64,000 nt of DNA from Hymenobacter negativus. Its GTDB lineage: Bacteria; Bacteroidota; Bacteroidia; Cytophagales; Hymenobacteraceae. Position 1 is the stretch's first letter, and every line of letters starts with the position of its first letter. The notes under the pieces were generated by a model. That model did not search any database and had not been told where the DNA came from. It was given only the letters and a program-made list of their open reading frames with translations. Shown in pieces: positions 17,109 through 26,217 of the stretch. Where the stretch lies: contig NZ_JAGETZ010000011.1 in NCBI RefSeq assembly GCF_017571495.1, positions 124,001 to 188,000 of the forward strand, in the 5' to 3' direction. The translations under genes and the position numbers were made by a program.

Positions 17109-17307
17109 TATATTGATGCGGCGGCGTTAGCTTGCGGGTGCAAAGAACGGGCGTTTTGGATACGGACGCCATCTGCAGGCAAAAAATGGTCGTGGCAAAC
17201 GCGCCATTGGGCGACTGCGGCTGGTACGGGCGGCCGGGGCGGGGTTCTTTGCTTCCCATCTTCCCCTCCCACCCACTATCCATCCGTTCACCCATTATTA
17301 CTGCTGC

Positions 17308-18741
17308 ATGAAAGCACCATTTTACCCCTTAATGCTGGCCACGGGGTTGGCGCTGCCCACCGTTGCGCTCGCCCAAAACGAGCTGAGTAACTTCTCCGCT
17401 ACCGGCCGGGGCGGCGTTATCAATACGTTTGCCTCCGATTATCAAGCCATTGGCATCAATCCGGCCAACCTAGGTCGGACTACCAACTTCAAGGTGGCCT
17501 TCACCATTGGGGAAGTTGGGGCGGGTATTGGCTCGCAATCGCTCAGCAAAACCACGTTCAAGCACATCTTTTACGATGGCAAACAGAGCATTGGCGCGGC
17601 TGAGAAAGCGACGCTGGTCAGCCAGCTATCGGGCGACAACGTGCTGAACCTGAACGTCGATACCAACCTGTTTGGCCTGGCCGTAACGCTGCCCAACGGC
17701 CTGGGCGGCATTGCCTTCAGCAGCCGGCAACGCATTGCCGGCCACCTGGCCATGAACCGCAACGCGGCCGACATCATCATCAACGGGCAAAATGCCGACA
17801 TTATCCGGCAGTATTACCCTACGCCCAACAACACGGGCATGCCGACGCCAACTAACCCGAGTGCGCCGATGATTTCGACGGTACTCGATGGCACTAGCAT
17901 TCAGGCGGCCGTTACGAATGAATTCAACATTGCCTACGGGGTGCAGGTGCTCGACAAAACGGGGTTCAAGCTGTCGGCGGGACTGGGCTACCGCTACATT
18001 CAGGGCATTGGCATTGCCGACATCCGGGCCACGGGTGGCAACCTGACGGCCTACACGTCACTCGCGCCGGTGTTTGATGTGAACTACGGTGCACTGGTCA
18101 GCAGCCCCACGTTCAACTACGAGTCGGGCTCCGACCTAAAACCGGTGGGCAAGGGCAATGGCTTTGATTTCGGGCTATCAGCGGAAGTGGGCAAAATGGT
18201 CCGCCTCGGCGCTTCGGTTACTGATGTGGGCTCGATGACTTGGACTGGCAACGTGCTGGAAGCTAGCGACCAAAAGCTCCAGCAAACATCATCGAACGGG
18301 GTGTCAACCTACGACGTGCTCACCGAAATAAGCAAGCAGTTCGACACCGACAACAAAAACCTGTTCACTTATACTACGGCTAAAGAGCGTAAGGCCGACC
18401 TGCCCACTAAGCTGCGCTTGGGGGGAGGCGTGCGCATCAGCAAGTTTTTCGAGGCTGGCCTCGACGTGACCATGCCGCTCAACAAAGTGGCCGGCAACCT
18501 CACCACCACCTTCGTGGGCGTGGGCGTCGATTACCGCCCCATCAACTGGCTGAAGCTGAGCAGCGGCTTCACCGGTGGGGCAGGCTACGGCAAAAGCCTG
18601 CCTCTCGGCCTCACGTTCGTTACGCCCCTGTGGGAGGCCGGCATCAGCACCCGCGACGTAGTGGGTCTGTTCAATGAAAGCTCGCCTTATAGCTCGGTGG
18701 CCTTCGGCCTGCTGCGCTTCAAGATTGGCAGCAGCGAGTAA
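17308..18741 (+). CDS. DUF5723-family outer-membrane protein
   Basis: The 477-residue protein has a signal peptide (residues 1-22, ending VALAQ). After it comes a barrel-like sequence of alternating strands with short glycine-rich turns, including the family opening segment AIGINPANLGRTTNF and the regular strand repeats near the end (PINWLKLSSGFTGG, SSVAFGLLRFKIG). DUF5723 proteins occur throughout Bacteroidota and have no assigned function; the shape suggests a FadL/OmpP1-like porin fold. The ATG at 17308 directly precedes the signal peptide. It is a single-gene unit followed by a strong terminator. Confidence 0.82.
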   Translation: MKAPFYPLMLATGLALPTVALAQNELSNFSATGRGGVINTFASDYQAIGINPANLGRTTNFKVAFTIGEVGAGIGSQSLSKTTFKHIFYDGKQSIGAAEKATLVSQLSGDNVLNLNVDTNLFGLAVTLPNGLGGIAFSSRQRIAGHLAMNRNAADIIINGQNADIIRQYYPTPNNTGMPTPTNPSAPMISTVLDGTSIQAAVTNEFNIAYGVQVLDKTGFKLSAGLGYRYIQGIGIADIRATGGNLTAYTSLAPVFDVNYGALVSSPTFNYESGSDLKPVGKGNGFDFGLSAEVGKMVRLGASVTDVGSMTWTGNVLEASDQKLQQTSSNGVSTYDVLTEISKQFDTDNKNLFTYTTAKERKADLPTKLRLGGGVRISKFFEAGLDVTMPLNKVAGNLTTTFVGVGVDYRPINWLKLSSGFTGGAGYGKSLPLGLTFVTPLWEAGISTRDVVGLFNESSPYSSVAFGLLRFKIGSSE

Positions 18742-18746
18742 AAGGT

Positions 18747-18917
18747 TGTCATTGCGAGGCCCAGCCGCAGCAATCCGTCCTGTTCTCAGCAACTAACCCG
18801 ATAATGTGAAAAGCCCCGGCACTGTGCAGTGCCGGGGCTTTTCTGTAAAGGTCTTGTCACTTCTCAAGGCTGATGGCGTTGGGAGGCCGCAGTGCTTGGG
18901 CTGCGCCTCACAATGGC
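18747..18917. repeat. Degraded dispersed repeat around the terminator
   Basis: GTCATTGCGAGGCCCAGCCG... (18748-18780) resembles the TCATnCTGAGCGnAG-type arms found elsewhere in the window. A decayed inverted arm (GGCTGCGCCTCACAATGGC) lies at 18897-18915, with the terminator between them. Confidence 0.4.
18809..18844. terminator. Bidirectional terminator between the DUF5723 and propeller genes
   Basis: AAAAGCCCCGGCACTG pairs with CAGTGCCGGGGCTTTT around a 2-base loop. The flanking A and T runs allow it to work for both convergent genes. Confidence 0.88.
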
Positions 18918-18927
18918 AGCCGTCCCG

Positions 18928-20022
18928 CTATTCTGGCACTACCACAAACATGGGAAGGCCCAGCTTGCTGCGACGGCCGCCCAGCTTCAGGCCTTCGTCT
19001 ACGTATTTGCAGTCTTTGCCCAGGGTGTTGGGATTTTCGATGATGCCGAGGTTGGGGTTGTCTTCGCGGGCCACGTAAATACGGCCATCGGGGCCGAGCT
19101 GAAGGGCACCGATTTTGCGGTTGGCCGACTTGCCCACCAGCACCGGGGCACTGGCTTTTTTGGCGAGGTCGAACTGCCAGATTTGGGTTTCGCCGCCGCC
19201 CACTCCATTGCAGGTGCCGTAGAGCTTGGTGCCATCGGGTGAGAATTCTACTCCGTAGGCTTCGGCGTAAGGCCCAAAGCTGCGCGGGTTGCTCACTTTG
19301 CCGGTGCTGCGGTCGAAATCGTAGATTTCAAACTTATTGGTTTCGCGCCAGAGCGCCGCCGCCAGGTGCTTGCCATCGGGCGAGAACTTGAGGGCCCCGA
19401 TGGCGTTGCGACCGGGTCCGGCGTTCATGCTGCCTACGTTGCTCATGATGGGCTTGCCGGCCACGCCATCGGCCGTGACGAGGTAGCTCACAAAGGCGTT
19501 GGAATTCCAGCGGTGGGCCAGCACCCACACGTCGTGGCCGTTGGCGTGGCGCACGGCGGCCAGCTTTTCGGCCACCGGCTGAATGAGCAGCGCGTTCACG
19601 CGGGGCAGGTCGCCGAGGCCGTCGGCGCGGGTCATGTCCACGGTGGAGTAGCGCAGGCCCTGAGGCGTGCCCTGGGGCGCGACGGTGAAAATGTAGAAAA
19701 TATTGCCCGAACCGGGGTCGGGCACGATGAGGGCCGATTGGGTGCTGCTGCCGCTGCCCATCAGCTTGGTGCCGTTGGGCATGGGCTTGTGCTCGCGGTT
19801 CCATACGGTTTCGCCGTTGGTGTAGAAGAGTAGCTCGCCGCGGGAGGTGGTGGCCACGGCGCTGCCCTCGTAGGTGCTCATTTTGCCATCGTTCAGGGGC
19901 TTGGGCGTGCCATCGGCGAAGCTGAGGCCCGCTTGCTGACCGAAGTACCAGATGTCGTTGGTGTGCTGGGCATGGGCTGCGAAAGTCAGCAGCGGGAACA
20001 GCGCAAGAAAAAGACGTTTCAT
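18928..20022 (-). CDS. Exported beta-propeller protein
   Basis: The 364-residue protein has a signal peptide (residues 1-19, ending FAAHAQ). It then has the segment NDIWYFGQQAGLSF, often found at the start of large secreted Bacteroidota proteins, and repeated propeller blades with motifs such as IGALKFSPDGKHLAAALW, YGVEFSPDGTKLYGT and IGALQLGPDGRIYVA. It lacks a C-terminal sorting domain, so it is likely periplasmic or surface-bound by other means. The ligand is unknown. It follows the GT87-like gene on the same strand after 105 bases and a hairpin, so it may be transcribed alone. Confidence 0.8.
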   Translation of the reverse strand: MKRLFLALFPLLTFAAHAQHTNDIWYFGQQAGLSFADGTPKPLNDGKMSTYEGSAVATTSRGELLFYTNGETVWNREHKPMPNGTKLMGSGSSTQSALIVPDPGSGNIFYIFTVAPQGTPQGLRYSTVDMTRADGLGDLPRVNALLIQPVAEKLAAVRHANGHDVWVLAHRWNSNAFVSYLVTADGVAGKPIMSNVGSMNAGPGRNAIGALKFSPDGKHLAAALWRETNKFEIYDFDRSTGKVSNPRSFGPYAEAYGVEFSPDGTKLYGTCNGVGGGETQIWQFDLAKKASAPVLVGKSANRKIGALQLGPDGRIYVAREDNPNLGIIENPNTLGKDCKYVDEGLKLGGRRSKLGLPMFVVVPE

Positions 20023-20085
20023 GGATAAAAAAGCAGTTGTTTGAGCAGCTTAACGAAAAAACCGTGCCGGGTGGCTCGCGCAGGC

Positions 20086-20141
20086 TTTCGCAAGGTTAAG
20101 AGTGATTTCGTCATGCCTACTTTAACGTCAACCTTGCGAAA
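20086..20141. terminator. Hairpin after the GT87-like gene
   Basis: TTTCGCAAGGTT (20086-20097) and AACCTTGCGAAA (20130-20141) are perfect complements with a 32-base loop. The right arm overlaps the GT87-like stop codon. It probably limits readthrough into the propeller gene; no long T-run is visible. Confidence 0.5.
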
Positions 20142-21378
20142 CCTTATGCTCTGGGCCTTTGCTGCTGTCGGCCAGCAACATTCCCAGCACTCCCAGCAAA
20201 GCCAGCGGCATCAGAAAATATAGCCCGTGCAGCGCTGCCGGATTCCCCAGCGCCAGCGCGAAGCCATTGAGCGGCAATAGCAACGGCAGCACCAGCGCCG
20301 CCAGTAGCCATCGCTGCCGCCCTGCCGCCTGGTACCCAAAAGCCAGCAGCGGCAACAGCAATACCGCATCGTAGTACAGATGATACGTGGTGAGCAGCGT
20401 AAGCGTGCTCACCACCAGAAACAGATGCCAATCGGCCAGTGGCCCGTATTGCCAACGCCGCCACCACAACCGAAGGCTCGCCGCCAGCCATAGCGCGCCG
20501 TGCAGGAGCATATGCCACCGGCTGCTGCCGGGCCACAACCACTCCAGCACATTGCCCAACTCAAGCCGCAACGTCATGCCTTGGGTAAGGGGATAGTCGG
20601 GGTCAGTAGGGTCGAAAGACTGGGCTCGCACCTGGGCCACCAACTGTTGGTAAGTGGGCAGCAAGTTGTGCGGGAATGCAGCCCAACTCCACGCCACCGC
20701 GCTGAGCAGCCCTACCGTAGCGGCCGCCACAGCCAGCGGTAGCCACTGTTTTTTCCACAGAAACCACGCAGCAAACGGCAGCAGCAGCGTCACCTTGAAC
20801 GCGGCCAGTCCCAGCAGCACACCCGCCAGCACTTGCCTCACAGGGCGCTGGTCCGAATTATGGCTCACAGCCAGCGCCCCCACACCCAACGCCAGCGCCG
20901 CAAATGTCGGCTGACCCGTGAGCAAGGCCGGTACGGTACCTTTCAGGGCCACAGCTAGCAGCAGAAACTGCCACCACGGCACGGAAGTGCAGCGAGCTAA
21001 TATCCTTGCCCACAGCCACGCCACCGCCGCTAGGCTCAGCACGGCCAGCACATACCACAGGGGCCAGGCTACGGCATACGGCACCCGGCCCACTGTGAGG
21101 CCAAAGAGCGCCGCCGCCCACGGCGGATACAGAAATGGCAGGTTGGGCAAGCCCGGCTGGGTACGGCTATTGAAACCTTCGTGCTGAATAATGTGCTGCC
21201 AGCCAGCTTTTAGGGTGGCGTCGTCGTAGGGTGTTTGGCCCTGACGCAGCACGGCTTGGCCCACGTAGCAGGTTCGGAAATCCATGGGCCGGTCGGCGTC
21301 GGGGCGGGGCTCCCGCACGATGCGGCTGAGGTTGAAAAGGGCGATGAGCGCCAGGAAAAGCAGGAGAAAACGCGGCAC
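20128..21378 (-). CDS. GT87/DUF2029-like membrane glycosyltransferase
   Basis: The 416-residue polytopic protein has about ten hydrophobic helices. An early loop carries DFRTCYVGQAVLRQGQTPYD and then FLYPPWAAALFGL. This DF...TPYD and YPP layout is typical of the DUF2029/GT87 family, whose characterised members use polyprenyl-phosphate mannose for cell-envelope glycans. The donor and acceptor here are unknown. It lies downstream of the L,D-transpeptidase gene on the same strand, separated by an inverted repeat, so a cell-envelope role is plausible. Confidence 0.83.
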   Translation of the reverse strand: MPRFLLLFLALIALFNLSRIVREPRPDADRPMDFRTCYVGQAVLRQGQTPYDDATLKAGWQHIIQHEGFNSRTQPGLPNLPFLYPPWAAALFGLTVGRVPYAVAWPLWYVLAVLSLAAVAWLWARILARCTSVPWWQFLLLAVALKGTVPALLTGQPTFAALALGVGALAVSHNSDQRPVRQVLAGVLLGLAAFKVTLLLPFAAWFLWKKQWLPLAVAAATVGLLSAVAWSWAAFPHNLLPTYQQLVAQVRAQSFDPTDPDYPLTQGMTLRLELGNVLEWLWPGSSRWHMLLHGALWLAASLRLWWRRWQYGPLADWHLFLVVSTLTLLTTYHLYYDAVLLLPLLAFGYQAAGRQRWLLAALVLPLLLPLNGFALALGNPAALHGLYFLMPLALLGVLGMLLADSSKGPEHKVSQG

Positions 21379-21388
21379 GGCCGCAAAG

Positions 21389-21462
21389 TAGCGCGAACTT
21401 TTAGTTCGTAGCCCCGCGCCGTTTGACTGCCCTCCTAGGCCGCGAACTAAAAGTTCGCGCTA
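21389..21462. repeat. 20-bp inverted repeat (CGCGAACTTTTAGTTCG family)
   Basis: TAGCGCGAACTTTTAGTTCG (21389-21408) and its exact complement (21443-21462) flank a 34-base loop. Each arm contains its own small palindrome, GAACTTTTAGTTC. The right arm includes the stop codon of the L,D-transpeptidase gene. The repeat at 53662-53740 is of the same type with G in place of A. Confidence 0.85.
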
Positions 21463-22209
21463 TTTCGCCGTCAGCTGGACTGGTTCCATCACTTCATGCT
21501 GCTTTTCGAAGTAGGCATAGCCCGGCATCAGGCCCCGCCAAAAAGCTTGGTGTGGGCTGTTGAGGTGTTTGGCCAGTTCCGGTTCAGTGAGGGGAAAGGG
21601 AAAGATATGCACCGGGATAACGGTCTGTCCGGCAGCCCGCGCCATCACGGCCAGCAGGTACACTTCCTCAATGCCCGCATCGGTGATGGGCAGGCAGCCG
21701 ATGGAGGCCGCGCCGCCGTGGATGAAAATGTCGCCGCCGGGGTCAGGCTCGCCCAGGGCGCGGTCGGCGGTGTTGGGGTAGTTGAGGCCCAGTGAGAGGT
21801 GGAAGTTGCTGTTGGGGTTGAAGCGGTCGATTTCGTAGAAGCCCTCTGGCACCTGGTAGTCGCCGGCGCGGCGTTTGGGACCCAGGCTTCCCGACTTAGC
21901 CGACAGCGGGTAGGAGTGGAGCAACTCAAAAGGGCCGCCGTTTTGGTTGCGGGCCCACACCTCCACCTCAGCGCTGGTTTTAATCATTCGGATGAAAATT
22001 TCCAGTCGGTTCGGGTCGAGGACTTTGGTGTGCAAACGGTTGGCTACCACTGGGCCCGTGTTTGCCTCGGCCGCCCGTACCCGCGGGAACTGGCGCTGCT
22101 GCTGCCAGAATGCCGCCTGGCTCGAATCTTTCGGCGTGGTGCAGCTCTGGGCCAGCAGCTGGCAAACGGGCAATAGGAACAGGACGCAGCAGGACAACCG
22201 ACGCAGCAT
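21460..22209 (-). CDS. L,D-transpeptidase (YkuD/YafK-like)
   Basis: The 249-residue exported enzyme has a signal peptide (residues 1-22). Its catalytic YkuD-type motif HGGAASIGCLP gives His164 and nucleophile Cys172, preceded by the DRFNPNSNFHLSLGLNYP segment typical of the YafK subgroup. Family members form or modify peptidoglycan cross-links or anchor proteins in the periplasm. The ATG at 22209 is chosen because it begins directly with the signal peptide; another in-frame start at 22251 would add 14 residues. A cysteine near the cleavage site (AQSC) could make it a lipoprotein, but the fit to a lipobox is imperfect. Confidence 0.88.
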   Translation of the reverse strand: MLRRLSCCVLFLLPVCQLLAQSCTTPKDSSQAAFWQQQRQFPRVRAAEANTGPVVANRLHTKVLDPNRLEIFIRMIKTSAEVEVWARNQNGGPFELLHSYPLSAKSGSLGPKRRAGDYQVPEGFYEIDRFNPNSNFHLSLGLNYPNTADRALGEPDPGGDIFIHGGAASIGCLPITDAGIEEVYLLAVMARAAGQTVIPVHIFPFPLTEPELAKHLNSPHQAFWRGLMPGYAYFEKQHEVMEPVQLTAK

Positions 22210-22339
22210 AAATAACAGACAAAATAAAGACGAATGTAGCCACAACGGCATTCAGTATTTTCTATTTTATGTCGGCTATAAAAAACGCAGCTCTTGCATC
22301 GGTAACACCTGCATAATGCCCGCTACCACACTCAAGAGC

Positions 22340-22347
22340 TACCTTCG
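22340..22347 (+). promoter_or_regulatory. Possible -7 box of the phosphoesterase gene
   Basis: TACCTTCG differs at one base from TAnnTTTG. It lies 41 bases before the preferred ATG at 22388 and downstream of the alternative ATG at 22316, favouring the later start. No -33 TTG is seen. Confidence 0.3.
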
Positions 22348-22387
22348 CGGCAGTCGGCGGGTGGTTACTGCTCCCGTCTGCCTGCCT

Positions 22388-24865
22388 ATGAATCCCTGCT
22401 TTCTCCTCTACCGCTTGGGCCCTGCACTGCCGCTGCTGGCGCTGCTGAGCTGCTCCGGCAACCCCAGCACCAAGGCGACCCCCGAGGCGCCCGGTGTACT
22501 GCCCGGCCCCATTGCGGGCACCAGCCAAACCCAGCTTTCCAACGGCTGGAAGCTCAGCCCCGCTGGTACCGCTACCCCGCTCGGCGACCTGCCCCTGAAC
22601 CTGCAAATCAGTCCCGATGGCCGCCTGGCCGCCGTCATAAATGCCGGTTGGGGCAAAAATTCGGTACAGCTCCTGGACGTGGCCACCGGCCAGGTGCTCG
22701 ATACCAAGGTGGTGCCCGCCGCTTGGGCCGGCCTGGCTTTCGCACCCGATGGGCGTACCATTTATGCCTCTGGTGGCCAGCACAACCGCATTCACAGCTT
22801 CCGCGTCGAAGGCCAGGAGCTGCAGCCCGACAGTGCCTTTGTATTGGGTGCGAAGTGGCCCAAGCAAAAAATCGGCGTGGCCGGCGTGGCCGTCGATGGC
22901 CCGCGCCAGCAGCTCTACGCCGTGACGCGCGAGGACAATTCGCTCTACACCTTCGAACTGAAAACGCACCGCGTCCTGCGTATCCTCAAGCTGCCCGCTG
23001 AAGCCTATGGCGTCGTGCTCAGCTCCGACGGTGCCCGGCTCTACATCAGCCTCTGGGGCGGCCACGCCGTGGCGGTGGTCGATGCGGAGAAGCAGCAATT
23101 GCTGAACAGTATCACTGTAGAAAGCCACCCCAACGACTTGGTGCTGACGCGAGACGGCCGCCGTCTGTTTGTGGCCAATGCCAACAGCAATTCCGTGTCC
23201 ATCATCGATACCCGCCTCGGGCAGGTGACGGAAACGCTCAATACGGCCCTGTTTCCCGCCTCGCCGGCCGGCAGCACGCCCGACGGTGTGGCCTTGAGCA
23301 ATGACGAATCTCAACTCTTTATTGCCAACGCCGACAACAACTGCCTGGCCGTGTTCGATGTGCGCGAGCCGCGGGCGAGCAAGCCGCTGGGTTTCGTGCC
23401 GACTGGCTGGTACCCCACGGCCGTGCGCATAGCTGGCAATCAGCTGCTGGTGCTCAACGGCAAAGGCAGCACCTCCAAGCCCAACCCCAACGGTCCCAAC
23501 CCCGTGCGCGATGAGGGCGAGAAGGGCGCCGGCTACATAGGGGGGCTGCTGACGGGCTCGCTCTCGCGCCTGCCCGTGCCCGATGAGAAGGCCCTGGCTG
23601 CTTTCTCGGCCCAGGTGTACGCCAACACGCCCTTCACCAAAAACCGAGAAGCCAGTCCGGACGTGCCGGTCGGCAGCCCCGTGCCCCGGCACGTGGGCGA
23701 CGCCTCGCCCATCAAGCACGTCTTCTATATCATCAAGGAAAACCGCACCTACGACCAGGTGCTTGGCGACTTGCCCGCCGGCAACGGCGACGCCAGCCTC
23801 TGCCTCTTCCCCGAAAAGGTGACGCCCAACCACCACGCCCTCACCCGGGAGTTTGTGCTGCTCGATAATTTTTACGTGGATGCCGAGGTGAGCGCCGACG
23901 GCCACAACTGGAGTACGGCTGCCTACGCTACCGATTTTGTGGAGAAAAGCTGGCCCAGCAACTACAGCGGCCGGGGCGGCGAGTACGATTTTGAGGGCCG
24001 CCGTGGCGAAGTGGCCGAGCCCAAAGACGGCTTCCTGTGGGACTACTGTCGACGCGCCGGCCGCAGCTACCGCTCCTACGGCGAGTTCGTGTACAAGGGC
24101 AAAGCCAGCGTGCCAGCCATCGAAGGCCACTTTTGCGAGACTTACCCCAGCTTCGACCTCAAGGTAAAGGACGTAGACCGCGAAAAAGTATGGGAGCAGG
24201 ATTTCGACCGCCTCGTGGCCGCCGGCCAGCTGCCTGACCTCAGCATCATCCGCCTGCCCAATGACCACACCTACGGCGCCCGCAAAGGCGAGCTCAGCCC
24301 GCTGAGCTACGCCGCCGACAACGACCTGGCCCTCGGCCGACTCATCGAGCACCTCTCGCACAGCCCCGTCTGGAAGGAGTCAGTGGTGATGATAGTGGAA
24401 GACGATGCCCAAAACGGCCCCGACCACATTGATGCGCACCGCTCCACCGCCTACCTCGTGGGGCCCTACATCCGGCGCAATGCCGTGGTGCACACCGCCT
24501 ACACTACCTCCGGCATGCTGCGCACGCTGGAGCTCATCCTTGGCCTGCCGCCCATGAGCCAGTACGATGCCGCCGCGCCGCCGCTCTGGGCCTGCTTCAC
24601 GGCCCGGCCCAACTTCAAGCCCTACACTCTGCGCCCCGCCACTACCCCGCAGGACGTGCGCAACACGGCATTCAACGGTCCCGCCCGCCGCTCCCTCCAG
24701 TTCGACATGAGCCGCGAAGACGCCGCGCCCGACCTGGCTTTCAATGAAAATATCTGGCAAGCCATCCGCGGCGAGCACAGCGTGATGCCGGCCCCGCGCC
24801 GCGCTGCTTTTCTGCGCGAAGCAAAAACGGAGCATGAGGAAGAAGAGGAGGGCGACGACGACTGA
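22388..24865 (+). CDS. Lipoprotein with YVTN/YncE-type propeller and phosphoesterase domain
   Basis: The 825-residue protein begins with a lipoprotein signal ending LLALLSCSG (about residues 1-22). Residues about 50-380 form a propeller with blades such as LPLNLQISPDGRLAAVINAG and VALSNDESQLFIANADNN. Residues about 430-760 match the phosphoesterase/phospholipase C-like domain (HVFYIIKENRTYDQVLGDLP; VSADGHNWSTAAYATDF; SVVMIVEDDAQNGPDH), a member of the alkaline-phosphatase superfamily. The substrate is unknown. The tail is strongly acidic (EHEEEEEGDDD). In-frame codons extend far upstream, but the signal peptide fixes the ATG at 22388. It is divergent from the L,D-transpeptidase gene. Confidence 0.88.
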   Translation: MNPCFLLYRLGPALPLLALLSCSGNPSTKATPEAPGVLPGPIAGTSQTQLSNGWKLSPAGTATPLGDLPLNLQISPDGRLAAVINAGWGKNSVQLLDVATGQVLDTKVVPAAWAGLAFAPDGRTIYASGGQHNRIHSFRVEGQELQPDSAFVLGAKWPKQKIGVAGVAVDGPRQQLYAVTREDNSLYTFELKTHRVLRILKLPAEAYGVVLSSDGARLYISLWGGHAVAVVDAEKQQLLNSITVESHPNDLVLTRDGRRLFVANANSNSVSIIDTRLGQVTETLNTALFPASPAGSTPDGVALSNDESQLFIANADNNCLAVFDVREPRASKPLGFVPTGWYPTAVRIAGNQLLVLNGKGSTSKPNPNGPNPVRDEGEKGAGYIGGLLTGSLSRLPVPDEKALAAFSAQVYANTPFTKNREASPDVPVGSPVPRHVGDASPIKHVFYIIKENRTYDQVLGDLPAGNGDASLCLFPEKVTPNHHALTREFVLLDNFYVDAEVSADGHNWSTAAYATDFVEKSWPSNYSGRGGEYDFEGRRGEVAEPKDGFLWDYCRRAGRSYRSYGEFVYKGKASVPAIEGHFCETYPSFDLKVKDVDREKVWEQDFDRLVAAGQLPDLSIIRLPNDHTYGARKGELSPLSYAADNDLALGRLIEHLSHSPVWKESVVMIVEDDAQNGPDHIDAHRSTAYLVGPYIRRNAVVHTAYTTSGMLRTLELILGLPPMSQYDAAAPPLWACFTARPNFKPYTLRPATTPQDVRNTAFNGPARRSLQFDMSREDAAPDLAFNENIWQAIRGEHSVMPAPRRAAFLREAKTEHEEEEEGDDD

Positions 24866-24886
24866 AAACAAAGGAACAGTTAGGGC

Positions 24887-24985
24887 CGTCATGCCGAGCG
24901 CAGCCGAGGCGTCTCGCGTGCAGCAGTAAATTATTCAAGTGCATTGCTACCCGCGCGAGATGCCCTCAACAGCACCTGACATGGC
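24887..24985. repeat. Dispersed repeat, TCATGCCGAGCGCAGCC type
   Basis: CGTCATGCCGAGCGCAGCCG... (24887-24920) is one clear arm of the repeat family seen intact at 28101-28202. A decayed opposite arm (CGCGCGAGATGCC...) follows at about 24952-24985. Confidence 0.55.
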
Positions 24986-25104
24986 GGTCTAGCTGTTCGT
25001 TATGGTGCCCGAAGCACCGCTGTGCTTTTCATAACAAATGTTATCGTCTGACGCTGGAGCAGGTGCCCAATTTTGCAGCGTCAACCACACGAAACCATTT
25101 GATT

Positions 25105-26067
25105 ATGAAAGCCGCCATCATGCATCCGCAGAGGAAATTGCCACAGTATGCCGACGTGCCCGAGCCCGTAGCCCAAGCCCCCGACCAGCTCCTGCTCACC
25201 GTGCACGCCGCTGCCATTAAGCAGCTCGACCGAAGCCAGGCGAGGGGCACCCATTATTCCTCCGCCGGGCAGGAGGCCCGTATGATTGGGGGCGATGCCG
25301 TGGGCACGCTGCCCAATGGCATCCGGGTGTATGCCGTGGGGAGCGGCACCCTGGCCGAGCGCACACTTATCGACCCGCGGCGCATGGTAGCCCTGCCCAC
25401 CGGCCTCGACGATGCTACGGCTGCCGCCCTGCCCAATGCCGTGATTGGCGCAGGCATGGCCCTACGGTTCCGGGCAGCCCTGCAACCCGGCGAAACAGTG
25501 CTCATCAACGGCGCTACCGGGGTCACGGGGCGCGTGGCCGTGCAATTGGCTAAGCGCTACGGCGCTGGCCGGGTCATCGCCACGGGCCGCAACGCCGAGT
25601 CGCTGCAAGACCTGCTAGCCCTCGGGGCCGATGAGGTAATCCACTTGCAGCAAGCCGATGAGGTGCTGATGGAGCAACTGCGGGTGCTACACGCCGCCAC
25701 GCCCATCGATGTAATTGTGGACTACCTCTGGGGCCCTTCGGCCGAGCTGCTGCTACGGACCCTGCGCGGCACCGGCGGGTTCACTCACCGGGTACGTTTT
25801 GTGTCAGTCGGGACGATGGCGGGCGATGACGTGCGGCTTTCCGGGGCCACGCTGCGTAGCGTCGATTTGCAGCTCTCGGGTTCAGGGCTAGGCAGTTGGC
25901 CGCGCGAGCAGGTGGCGCACATCGTCTCCGATATGCTGCCAGAAGCTTTCCAATGGGCCGTTGAGGGCCACCTGCACGTTGAGACGGTGACCATTAATCT
26001 GTCCGACATCGAGCGCGTCTGGGACCTGAACGTGCCCGCCGGCAAGCGGCTGGTTGCGTTGGTTTGA
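25105..26067 (+). CDS. Zinc-independent MDR-family quinone oxidoreductase-like protein
   Basis: The 320-residue protein has the medium-chain dehydrogenase/reductase plan: an N-terminal GroES-like part starting MKAAIMHPQRKLPQYA, and a Rossmann domain with VLINGATGVTGRVAVQLAKRYG (about residues 133-154) followed by IATGRN. It lacks the cysteine and histidine ligands of zinc alcohol dehydrogenases and so resembles NADPH quinone oxidoreductases. The substrate is unknown. The ATG at 25105 begins the conserved N-terminus; upstream in-frame codons to 25063 have no homology. A possible -7 box CAATTTTG (25068-25075) is close by. Confidence 0.85.
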   Translation: MKAAIMHPQRKLPQYADVPEPVAQAPDQLLLTVHAAAIKQLDRSQARGTHYSSAGQEARMIGGDAVGTLPNGIRVYAVGSGTLAERTLIDPRRMVALPTGLDDATAAALPNAVIGAGMALRFRAALQPGETVLINGATGVTGRVAVQLAKRYGAGRVIATGRNAESLQDLLALGADEVIHLQQADEVLMEQLRVLHAATPIDVIVDYLWGPSAELLLRTLRGTGGFTHRVRFVSVGTMAGDDVRLSGATLRSVDLQLSGSGLGSWPREQVAHIVSDMLPEAFQWAVEGHLHVETVTINLSDIERVWDLNVPAGKRLVALV

Positions 26068-26090
26068 GGCCATTGATTTTCCGCAGTACC

Positions 26091-26177
26091 ATGCGCCTCA
26101 CCAAGCAGCCCACCGCCGTGGTCTACTGGCTAGCCACTGGCCAGCTGGCCCTGACTGACGCGAAGAAGCTGCCCTGA
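26091..26177 (+). pseudogene. Possible N-terminal remnant of a DoxX-like membrane protein
   Basis: A 28-codon frame encodes MRLTKQPTAVVYWLATGQLA and then breaks off in unrelated residues. The opening resembles the usual start of DoxX-like family proteins in Bacteroidota (basic residues, then a VYW-x-x-TG helix). The rest of such a protein (about 120 residues) is absent, so this looks like a deletion remnant. The match is short and could be chance. Confidence 0.3.
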
Positions 26178-26217
26178 CGTACTTTGCGGGGCGTTTTCAT
26201 CGATATTTCAAGCGCTT

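Noticed and set aside
22262-24361. 699-codon open frame on the minus strand opposite the propeller-phosphoesterase gene
   Set aside because: It mirrors a strongly supported gene. Its product is rich in Val, Gly, His and Ala with no domain, as expected from the codon bias of GC-rich DNA read in antisense.
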